The notes under the pieces are model-generated. The model did not search any database, was not told the origin of the DNA, and saw only the letters and a list, made by a program, of their open reading frames with translations. DNA of 64,000 bases, taken from positions 1,364,001-1,428,000 of the forward strand of contig CBDFNC010000005.1 in assembly GCA_965249895.1 (NCBI GenBank), read 5' to 3'. The first letter of the stretch is position 1. Every line of letters begins with the position of its first letter. Positions 9,408-16,871 of the stretch are shown in pieces. Origin of the DNA: CBDFNC01 sp965249895 (GTDB taxonomy: Bacteria > Pseudomonadota > Gammaproteobacteria > Enterobacterales > CBDFNC01). Made by a program: the position numbers and the translations under genes.

Positions 9408-9547
9408 TAGCAGGTCCACTCAGATTGGCCAAGATATCTTCATTGTAGTTAGGGGCTTAGACTTAGGAGAAATAATTGACTGGGATCAATAAGGCCTCTT
9501 TCCGTCTCTACTACATTGGGTTAAAGACATATATAGAGGTAATCAAA

Positions 9548-9985
9548 ATGATCACTATCTCGGAAATAATGACCTCGTCCCCTTTGACTCTGACTCAGCA
9601 GCATACTTTAGCGGACGCAGCCGAGTTGATGAAGAAACAGCGTATCCGTCACATTCCAGTCCTGGATGACCAAGGTAGCTTAGCGGGATTGATTTCGGAG
9701 CGGGATTTACTGGCAGCGCAAGATTCAAATATCGGCGGCTGCGACGGGATCACTTCATCGGGAGTTACCTTAGACCGGGTAATGACCCGCCAGTTAACCA
9801 CAGTCGATCCCAATGCCAGTGTCAAAACTGCAGCTATCTATCTGCAAAAACACAAATTTGGGTGCTTGCCAGTAGTGGCTGAAAACCAGCTGGTTGGCAT
9901 AGTCACCGACAGCGATATGATTGCAGTGGCCATCAACTTGTTAGAATTGCAGCAATTTGATGAAGAAACCCCCACTTACTCGTAA
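9548..9985 (+). CDS. CBS-domain pair protein
   Basis: A 145-residue protein made of two CBS motifs: MTSSPLTLTQQHTLADAAEL onward, with IRHIPVLDDQGSLAGLISERD, and then VMTRQLTTVDPNASVKTAA with FGCLPVVAENQLVGIVTDSD. Paired CBS motifs form a Bateman module that binds adenosine nucleotides. Free-standing ones usually sense energy state or partner with another protein, which is not identifiable here. The start is the ATG at 9548, preceded by GAGGT; the open frame begins 72 bases earlier but without a ribosome site. It is divergent from the protease gene. Confidence 0.85.
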   Translation: MITISEIMTSSPLTLTQQHTLADAAELMKKQRIRHIPVLDDQGSLAGLISERDLLAAQDSNIGGCDGITSSGVTLDRVMTRQLTTVDPNASVKTAAIYLQKHKFGCLPVVAENQLVGIVTDSDMIAVAINLLELQQFDEETPTYS

Positions 9986-10377
9986 AATAATTACACAAAA
10001 CACGCTTATACCGGTTAAATGATAAAAATATCGCCTAACGTCCGATTAAAAGGTAGCTAAGCTGTAATTAAATTACCAAAAGGACTTGCTATGTGAGTTA
10101 GATCGCATTAACATTCTCTACGTACCAAATAGCTGTCTGCGCTTCTTAGCAAGCGAGCGCAGTTCTCTGTAAGGGAAGTTATTCAGTTTTTTCTTGCCTG
10201 TACAGGCAAGCCAATTGCAAGACTATTTTTCAGTGTCAGACTGGAGAATTTATCAGCCATTCCTTGTTTTAGCCTCACCCATTTGGTGAGGCTTTTTTTT
10301 ACCCGTAATTTAGCACTCAGCTCAAAAGCCACTCATCTCGGCTCTCAGCTATTCTGCTTGCGCCCTGCTAGAGCCAA
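9986..10377 (+). ncRNA. Possible small-RNA interval (unassigned) ending in a terminator
   Basis: There is no credible reading frame in these 390 bases. On the plus strand an inverted repeat GCGCTT...AAGCGAGCGC (about 10138-10160) and a perfect 18-bp palindrome (10193-10210) are followed by a strong terminator at 10271-10300. A structured stretch ending in a terminator with no CDS before it could be a small RNA, or a long 3' UTR of the CBS gene. I do not recognise a known family. Confidence 0.3.
10271..10300 (+). terminator. Rho-independent terminator
   Basis: AGCCTCACC / GGTGAGGCT stem of 9 bp, five-base loop, then eight T on the plus strand. Confidence 0.9.
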
Positions 10378-10779
10378 CTAACGTTTGCCACAATCCTGTT
10401 TACTCCAGTCCTGCTGGCGCTGCTTCATTTCACGGGAGAAAATTTCATCATAGACACTGGAATGTTGTTCTATTAATTCTTCCAACAGGGTAATGCGCTT
10501 GGCTATCCAACGACAACTGGGTTTAAGTTCCTGGTACGCCCAGTCTGTATAATCCAGCGATTTGGGGTTTTCTTCATCCTGGCTGGCAGAGGCCGCCGGT
10601 GTTTCGATTTTGACAGCGATTTTCTGCACTTCTATATTGGGAACATTCATTGGATGAGGTGTTTTATCGGTAAAGTGCATGATCCCTTTATTATCAATCC
10701 AACTGTATATCGTTTTATCTGCAGCAAAGACCGAAAAGCAAAGCATACTGATTAGCAAAGTAGTGACAAGATATTTCAT
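10378..10779 (-). CDS. Exported DUF4124-type protein
   Basis: A 133-residue protein with a signal peptide (MKYLVTTLLISMLCFSVFAA) followed by a DUF4124-like segment (IYSWIDNKGIMHFTDKTPHP), a small domain common at the N-terminus of periplasmic proteins of unknown function. The C-terminal half is charged and helical, with one Cys in KPSCRW and one in KQDCGKR that could pair. The start is ATG 10777-10779, preceded by AAGGAAAAGGG; the longer open frame lacks a ribosome site. Confidence 0.75.
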   Translation of the reverse strand: MKYLVTTLLISMLCFSVFAADKTIYSWIDNKGIMHFTDKTPHPMNVPNIEVQKIAVKIETPAASASQDEENPKSLDYTDWAYQELKPSCRWIAKRITLLEELIEQHSSVYDEIFSREMKQRQQDWSKQDCGKR

Positions 10780-10965
10780 CCCTTTTCCTTGAAGATAAAA
10801 CTGGTTGGATCTGAACGCATGGTAGCAGCTACCCGGATAAAAGGTAACCGGTGAAAGAATGCTCAACAAAGCATTAGAAGAAATAACCTGAAACCGTCTT
10901 GAACTTGATTGATATTTACTTAACTATCAAGCGGGTACTCAGAAACAATGGAGAAGCAAAACACC

Positions 10966-11742
10966 ATGGGAAAATTGACGAAGGCGCGTTATGAGCAGGA
11001 ATTGCAGCTACTGCAAACAGAATTGGTTAAATTACAGCAATGGGTGGTAGCACAAGAGTTAAAAGTTGTGGTCCTGTTTGAAGGGCGCGACGCAGCAGGG
11101 AAAGGTGGGGTTATAAAGCGTATTACCGAAAAGCTCAACCCCAGAGTGTGCCGCATTGCAGCCTTGCCGACACCCAATGAGAGAGAAAAATCCCAATGGT
11201 ATTTCCAGCGTTATGTGGCCCACCTCCCCGCAGCAGGAGAGATCGTGCTGTTTGACCGCAGCTGGTACAACCGTGCTGGAGTAGAAAAAGTAATGGGGTT
11301 CTGCAGTGAAGAGCAACATATGGAATTTCTACGCTCTTGTCCCGAATTTGAACATATGCTGATCCGCTCAGGGATCATTTTGGTAAAATACTGGTTTTCC
11401 GTCTCCGATGAAGAGCAGGAAAAACGCTTCCAAGAGCGTATCGATAACCCACTCAAACGCTGGAAGTTCAGCCCAATGGATCTCGAGTCACGTCGCCGCT
11501 GGAAAGACTACTCTCAGGCGAAAGATCAAATGTTTTCATTTACCGATACCAAGCAAAGCCCCTGGTGGGTGGTGAATTCTGACAATAAGAAAAAAGCTCG
11601 GCTCAATTGTATCTCTCATTTGTTAAACCAAATCGAGTATCAGGATACCTCCGCAGAAGAAATTATCTTGCCGGAAATAGATAAACAAGGTTATGAGCGA
11701 GTGCCGATCAACGAACAGACCTTTGTGCCTGAAAACTTCTAG
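10966..11742 (+). CDS. ppk2: Polyphosphate kinase 2 (PPK2)
   Basis: PPK2 enzymes use polyphosphate to phosphorylate nucleotides, mainly making GTP or ATP from the diphosphate. Walker A GRDAAGKGG (40-48) and the Walker B/lid element FDRSWYNR (96-103) are intact, followed by the family's KYWFSVSDEEQEKRF and the WKFSPMDLESRRRW segment. At 258 residues it is a one-domain PPK2. I choose ATG 10966 because GGAG lies 11 bases upstream; the in-frame ATG at 10948 has no ribosome site. Together with ppk1 and ppx it gives this region synthesis, use and breakdown of polyphosphate. Confidence 0.93.
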   Translation: MGKLTKARYEQELQLLQTELVKLQQWVVAQELKVVVLFEGRDAAGKGGVIKRITEKLNPRVCRIAALPTPNEREKSQWYFQRYVAHLPAAGEIVLFDRSWYNRAGVEKVMGFCSEEQHMEFLRSCPEFEHMLIRSGIILVKYWFSVSDEEQEKRFQERIDNPLKRWKFSPMDLESRRRWKDYSQAKDQMFSFTDTKQSPWWVVNSDNKKKARLNCISHLLNQIEYQDTSAEEIILPEIDKQGYERVPINEQTFVPENF

Positions 11743-11745
11743 CCA

Positions 11746-11901
11746 GTGTCCGCCCTGAAACACCAAATTCAAGGCTATATTCACGACCCCGTAGGAGCGG
11801 ATGAAATCCGCGAAGCCTGTGCCGAAAAAATTCGCCGAACAAGTTCAGCTCATACAAGCGCACAGCTCAGATTTCCGAATACCCTGCTTCAGGACGGCCA
11901 C
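11746..11901. mobile_element. MITE copy 1 (internally diverged)
   Basis: Bounded by GTGTCCGCCCTGAAAC on the left and TGCTTCAGGACGGCCAC on the right, matching the ends of the copies at 24034 and 26496. It shares AAATTCAAGGCTATATTCACGAC with them (in two adjoining pieces) but the middle is diverged and shorter. It lies 3 bp past the ppk2 stop codon. The remaining 210 bp up to the next gene holds nothing recognisable. Confidence 0.75.
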
Positions 11902-12113
11902 CAATTAACCATCCAAACGTGCAAACTCCGAAGCCTTTTGACCATTACCTGAACAGACATTTGCAAGATAATATTTATGCCAAACTGTCCCGCCCTACCT
12001 CAGGCAGCTTTGCCATTCTTACTCGCTATAGCCCTTGGTGGCGGTGTCTAAGATACAGGTTCAAAACGAGTTAAAGCTGGCAGCTTAGTTCCAAGCGACC
12101 AGCCTTAACTGAC

Positions 12114-13262
12114 TTATTGAATGAGCTGGACCTGAATATTTCCCAAGTAGTTGCCTGTATATTGGATTTGAGTACCTGGTTGTAGGTAACTCTTGTCGGC
12201 CAGATTGTCTTCAATATACTGCTGTAAAATGTATTCCACCGATCCGTGGTCCACAAACGCCAGTGTTGCTATCCATTTGATTGATTTAAGCACTTTATAT
12301 CCCGCGCTAGGAGCATTAAAAATCACCCCTTCTGGGGTACCCATTAATATACTTTGACCTTTGACGATGTGACCTTCATTAATAAGTGGTACAGGTTTTC
12401 CCTTAAACCGCCAGTTTGGCTGCTTACCTTTCTCCAAAATTTCATCAACTAATTCGGGCAGAGGTTTGATCATCTCAGACGCCTTGGCATCTTGCTTTTT
12501 ATCCCCGTTGATAAAAGTCGAGATATTTATTTTTTCGATAAAGCTTTGCCAGTGTTTTGGCACGAGTAAAAAGGGGCCTGTAGGAAAGCGGCCGGGACCA
12601 CTCTTAGCGTCACTAAAACCATGACCAGAAGTGATATGTTCGAGATTAATATTTCTCAGCATCGTGGCCCTGTCAGTCATATCTCCGCAGAGGAAAAATC
12701 CTTTGTAGCTGGACTCAAAATCAGCCTTAGTTTTAACATCTCGGTCAAATCTGGCGCAGAGTTCAACTTCGTAGTCAATAAGTTGTTCGGAATTCATGGT
12801 CAGTTTGCTGCGAGAGCCTGTCGCCCTTGAATACTTAGGAAATAGGAATACTTCGTCTAAATCGGTTTCCTCCCCATGTTTGGCGTAATTTGTACCCGCA
12901 GCAATCTGTACCGAGCGAGAGCCGGCAACCGTAAGTAAATTATCCTTGTTATAGCTTTGGCTCGCCTCACTTATAGCGAGTCGAGCAAGCACTGAGTATC
13001 CGTGTCGGCTAACCAAATCGAGTGAATCTTTAGAAAAATCTGACAAGTTCATGCTGGCGTTCACCGCTTCGACTTGTTCTCCTTTGTCCGCAGTTACCAG
13101 CAGTGTTTGGTAGCGACCTTGATCATCTCTAACCTGGGCGAAGGTGAGCGCCTGGCTTACATCTGCAATGTCTGAAGCCACCGCAGGTGAAACAGCCAAT
13201 ATAGCTGAGCCAATTAAAATGTAAGGTTTAAGTATCTTGGCTAACGGTTTGAAGTAATTCAT
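12114..13262 (-). CDS. Exported fumarylacetoacetate hydrolase (FAH) family protein
   Basis: A 382-residue protein. An N-terminal signal sequence (about 1-29, ending AVSPAVAS) precedes a FAH-type fold: NYAKHGEE (125-132), the metal ligands in DYEVELC (E165, E167) and CGDMTDR (D194), the FPTGPFLL segment, ILMGTPEGVIFNAP, and the closing LQPGTQIQYTGNYLGNIQ. FAH-family enzymes are hydrolases, hydratases or decarboxylases of keto acids and are usually cytoplasmic. Export is therefore unusual and the substrate is unknown. AAGGAAC precedes the ATG. A Pho-box-like direct repeat lies 45 bp upstream. Confidence 0.8.
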   Translation of the reverse strand: MNYFKPLAKILKPYILIGSAILAVSPAVASDIADVSQALTFAQVRDDQGRYQTLLVTADKGEQVEAVNASMNLSDFSKDSLDLVSRHGYSVLARLAISEASQSYNKDNLLTVAGSRSVQIAAGTNYAKHGEETDLDEVFLFPKYSRATGSRSKLTMNSEQLIDYEVELCARFDRDVKTKADFESSYKGFFLCGDMTDRATMLRNINLEHITSGHGFSDAKSGPGRFPTGPFLLVPKHWQSFIEKINISTFINGDKKQDAKASEMIKPLPELVDEILEKGKQPNWRFKGKPVPLINEGHIVKGQSILMGTPEGVIFNAPSAGYKVLKSIKWIATLAFVDHGSVEYILQQYIEDNLADKSYLQPGTQIQYTGNYLGNIQVQLIQ

Positions 13263-13307
13263 TTAAGTTCCTTGTTTGATAAGACCAGGCTTATACTAAA
13301 GGCGCTT

Positions 13308-13325
13308 ATGTCACAGCTTTGTCAC
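13308..13325 (+). promoter_or_regulatory. Pho-box-like direct repeat
   Basis: TGTCAC occurs twice with exact 11-bp spacing (ATGTCACAGCTTTGTCAC), 13 of 18 positions matching the PhoB consensus. The repeat runs on the strand opposite to the FAH gene it precedes, so functional relevance is uncertain. The remaining 13326-13535 shows no gene. Confidence 0.35.
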
Positions 13326-13535
13326 AAGAAACGATAATGAATAAATATTTCCTTATGGAAATGAAGGGTCCCAAAAACACCCTGCGTGCGGATTGGAGGC
13401 CACACAATTCTTCAATGCGTGAATTTACAGATTAGTTTGCAGTTATAGAGAAGTGGAAAGAGCTCTCCGGCAAGTAAAATAGTAGGGTATCACCAGCTTG
13501 CCTGGTTATACCCTTTCCGGCGAAGAGTGGGGAGA

Positions 13536-14252
13536 TCAGAGCCTGTCCTGCTCTAGCATCGATTTAATATCATTACTGCCGATATGACGAACATCTTTAC
13601 CTTTCACAAAGTAAATAATGTACTCGCAGATATTTTTACACCTGTCCCCTACCCGCTCCATGGAGCGAGCTGACCAAAGTACTTTTAATACATTGGGAAT
13701 AGAGCGCGGATCTTCCATCATAAAGGTCATCAGCTCGCGGACAACACTTTCGTATTCACGGTCAATTTTGGCGTCAGCTTCATGAATTCGGATAGCCGCC
13801 TCCACATCCATACGAGCAAATGCATCCAGTGCCTCATGTAGCATTTTTACCACGTTCAGGCCCATGTTCTCCAGGCTGACCAGAGGGGGCTGAGTTTTGT
13901 TGGCATTGGAAATCACCATGCGAGCAATGTGTTCGGCTTCATCACCAATCCGTTCAAGATCCGCAATGGTCTTGATGATGGCAATAACCAGACGTAAATC
14001 ACTGGCCGCTGGCTGGCGTTTGGCGATGATCCGGGTACAGTTCTCATCGATGGCGACTTCCAGCGCATTCACCTTATGGTCATTATCCACCACATCTTTT
14101 GCCAGCTCCTGATCCTGATTGTGGATCGTCGCAATGGCGTCCGTCATCTGCTGTTCAACCAGGCCACCCATGACCATCACCTGATTACGCACTCCTTCCA
14201 ACTCGGCGTTAAACTGGCCGGAGATATGCTTGTTTAAATTCATATTTTCCAT
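13536..14252 (-). CDS. phoU: Phosphate signalling regulator PhoU
   Basis: A 238-residue protein of two similar three-helix bundles. Each repeat carries the acidic metal-cluster signature: ERIGDEAEHIARM in the first half and ERVGDRCKNICEYI in the second. PhoU links the Pst transporter to PhoR and turns the Pho response off when phosphate is plentiful. The ATG at 14252 is preceded by AAGGGA; an internal ATG three codons later is possible. It is last in pstC-pstA-pstB-phoU, 19 bp after pstB. Confidence 0.96.
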   Translation of the reverse strand: MENMNLNKHISGQFNAELEGVRNQVMVMGGLVEQQMTDAIATIHNQDQELAKDVVDNDHKVNALEVAIDENCTRIIAKRQPAASDLRLVIAIIKTIADLERIGDEAEHIARMVISNANKTQPPLVSLENMGLNVVKMLHEALDAFARMDVEAAIRIHEADAKIDREYESVVRELMTFMMEDPRSIPNVLKVLWSARSMERVGDRCKNICEYIIYFVKGKDVRHIGSNDIKSMLEQDRL

Positions 14253-14271
14253 TGTGATCCCTTAAGTCAGC

Positions 14272-15090
14272 TTAACCGTAGCGTCCGGTGATATAGTCTT
14301 CTGTTTTCTTCTGTTTTGGCGTAGTAAACAGGGTATTGGTGTCACTATACTCGATCAATTCCCCCATATACATAAAGGCGGTTTGATCCGAAACACGGGC
14401 CGCTTGCTGCATGTTATGGGTTACGATAACCACTGTATATTTGCTTTTCAGATCGTTAATCAACTCCTCTATGGTCAAGGTAGATATAGGATCCAGTGCG
14501 GAGGTTGGTTCATCCAGCAACAACACTTCCGGCTCGATGGCAATGGCGCGGGCTATAACCAGGCGCTGTTGCTGACCACCTGACAAACCAAACGCATTAT
14601 CGTGTAATCTGTCTTTCACTTCGTTCCACAGCGCGGCGCCACGCAGGGACCGCTCAACGGCTTCGTCTAACGCCCGGCGATCCTTTATCCCTTGCAACCT
14701 GAGTCCATAAACCACATTTTCATAAATAGACTTGGGAAAGGGGTTGGGACGCTGGAATACCATACCTACCCGGCGACGCAGCGACGCGACATCCACGCTG
14801 CGGTCATAAATATTATGCCCGTGCAGAGTGATCTCCCCTTCGATACGACAGATATCCACCAAATCATTCATCCGGTTAATACAGCGCAATAAAGTGGATT
14901 TTCCACAGCCGGATGGCCCGATAAACGCAGTGACCTGACCCTTAGGGATCTTCATTGCTACTTTATACAGCGCCTGTTTATCACCGTAATATAAATCCAG
15001 ATCTTTTATTTCCAACGCAGTTTGAGCGTCAGACAAGTTTGCCAGGTCGATGGGTGTGGCATCACTCGATGTTGGGGTAACTGAAATCAT
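14272..15090 (-). CDS. pstB: Phosphate ABC transporter ATP-binding protein PstB
   Basis: A 272-residue ATPase of the high-affinity phosphate importer. Walker A GPSGCGKST (58-66), Q-loop VFQRPNPFPKSI, ABC signature LSGGQQQR (169-176) and Walker B LLLDEPTSALD (190-200) are complete. RPNPFPKSIYENV is characteristic of PstB rather than other importer ATPases. AGGAA precedes the ATG. It lies 32 bp after pstA. Confidence 0.98.
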   Translation of the reverse strand: MISVTPTSSDATPIDLANLSDAQTALEIKDLDLYYGDKQALYKVAMKIPKGQVTAFIGPSGCGKSTLLRCINRMNDLVDICRIEGEITLHGHNIYDRSVDVASLRRRVGMVFQRPNPFPKSIYENVVYGLRLQGIKDRRALDEAVERSLRGAALWNEVKDRLHDNAFGLSGGQQQRLVIARAIAIEPEVLLLDEPTSALDPISTLTIEELINDLKSKYTVVIVTHNMQQAARVSDQTAFMYMGELIEYSDTNTLFTTPKQKKTEDYITGRYG

Positions 15091-15122
15091 TTTAGTTCCT
15101 ATAATCTTGTCAACTCTTTGGA

Positions 15123-16775
15123 TTAATGTTCCAGAGATCTGAATTTCTCTCTTAAGTGGTTACGGATCCCAATCGCCGCCAGGTTCAGGCCGATGATCAC
15201 GGTAACCAGTAAGAATGCCGTGGCATAAACCAAAGGACGCGCCGCTTCCACGTTCGGGCTTTGAAAGCCCACATCATAAATGTGGAAGCCAAGGTGCATA
15301 AACTTACGTTCCAGGTGTATATATGGGAAGTTCCCATCCAACGGCAGGGTGGGCGCCATTTTAACCACACCCACCAGCATCAGAGGAGCTACCTCACCCG
15401 CCGCTCGGGCCACAGCCAGGATCAATCCCGTCATTATCGCCGGGCTGGCCATAGGGATGACAATACGCCACAAGGTTTCTGCCTTAGTGGCGCCCAGCGC
15501 TAAAGAGCCCTGGCGCACCGAGCTTGGAATACGTGATAAACCTTCCTCTGTGGATACAATCACCACGGGTAAGGTTAATATCGCCAGCGTCAAAGCTGAC
15601 CACAGCACGCCCGGCGAGCCAAACGTAGGGCTTGGCATTGCTTCGGGATAAAAAATTTGATCCAGGCTGCCACCGACGATATAAACGAAAAAACCCAGGC
15701 CGAACACACCGTATACGATGGAAGGTACGCCAGCCAGATTAATCACCGCGATGCGGATCATCTTAGTGGCCAAACTCTTCTTGGCATATTCATGCAGATA
15801 GATGGCTGCGACAACCCCTAACGGGGTCACGATGACCGCCATCAGCATCACCATAAAAACGGTACCGAAGATGGCAGGAAATACGCCCCCTTCCGTGTTT
15901 GCTTCCCTGGGATCATCAGAGACAAATTTACCCAGCTGGTGTAACCAATGAGCAAACTTGGCGAAAAATTCCATGTCGTTGGGGAAGAACACATCCAATA
16001 TTTTAGACATAGGAATGGTGACTTCACGTCCTTCCATATCACGAACGATGAGCGAATCTCTGGCGGCATCATCGCGATACTGGAACAGCTCCTTTTCCAG
16101 CAGCAGATATTGTTGGTGTAAGTCTTCACGCTGCCGCTCAAAACCAGCCTTAGCCTGTTCATCCAGATTAGCGTTTAACTCCAGGCCCCGCTCTTTGAGC
16201 CTTAACCTTTCCAGCTCATAGTTAATGCTACCAATAGGGCCTTTTTGTAGATCATTCGCCTTGCCGTTAAGTTCCAGGGTTCGCGTCAGGCTGTTGCCTA
16301 ACGCCTCTCTGATATCACTGCCTGAAATATTGTTGCCGTTGTTCACCACACCGACCAAATAACCATAAAAGTTACCATTGGTGGTTCTTTCCAGTACGGC
16401 GATTTCTTTTGGTACAGTTTTGCCGCTGATCTGAGTTTCCAATATCCAGCGAAAATCCAGATCTACATATTCTCGGTTACCCGTTTTCACCAGGTAACGA
16501 GTAAGCATTTCAGTATGGTTTGCCGGCAGCTCCATACCGGCATCAATCAAGCGCTGTGCCGGCACCATTTCCGAGTCGTATACTTCACCGATCACCTGGT
16601 GTTTACTACCATCCTGACCGGTTAAATCAAACTCATAAATCGTACTCGGCCAGAAATAACTCAGCCCGCGCCAGCCGATCAGCATCAATAATCCGACGAC
16701 CGCCACCAAACTAATGCTTACTGCTCCACCTGTCATCCAGATCCAGGGAGCACCGGATTTAAACCATTTTCCCAT
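15123..16775 (-). CDS. pstA: Phosphate ABC transporter permease PstA (long form)
   Basis: A membrane subunit of the phosphate importer. The ATG at 16773-16775 is preceded by AGAGAG. Its 550 residues far exceed the roughly 300 of E. coli PstA: after the first membrane helix (about 14-35) there is a long, mostly charged extracytoplasmic insert of about 250 residues with a coiled-coil-like stretch (ERLRLKERGLELNANLDEQ). Then comes the canonical permease with the EAA-type loop (SLALGATKAETLWRIVIPMA). Long PstA/PstC pairs are known in marine gammaproteobacteria; the role of the insert is not known to me. Confidence 0.94.
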   Translation of the reverse strand: MGKWFKSGAPWIWMTGGAVSISLVAVVGLLMLIGWRGLSYFWPSTIYEFDLTGQDGSKHQVIGEVYDSEMVPAQRLIDAGMELPANHTEMLTRYLVKTGNREYVDLDFRWILETQISGKTVPKEIAVLERTTNGNFYGYLVGVVNNGNNISGSDIREALGNSLTRTLELNGKANDLQKGPIGSINYELERLRLKERGLELNANLDEQAKAGFERQREDLHQQYLLLEKELFQYRDDAARDSLIVRDMEGREVTIPMSKILDVFFPNDMEFFAKFAHWLHQLGKFVSDDPREANTEGGVFPAIFGTVFMVMLMAVIVTPLGVVAAIYLHEYAKKSLATKMIRIAVINLAGVPSIVYGVFGLGFFVYIVGGSLDQIFYPEAMPSPTFGSPGVLWSALTLAILTLPVVIVSTEEGLSRIPSSVRQGSLALGATKAETLWRIVIPMASPAIMTGLILAVARAAGEVAPLMLVGVVKMAPTLPLDGNFPYIHLERKFMHLGFHIYDVGFQSPNVEAARPLVYATAFLLVTVIIGLNLAAIGIRNHLREKFRSLEH

Positions 16776-16871
16776 TTTAAATTTCTCTCTTGCCGATTGG
16801 CGTGTTTGTTCCCGGCACAAGTTCGACCGCTGAATTTAAAGCAGTTACCCAGGTTTTCATCCGGACCTCAG

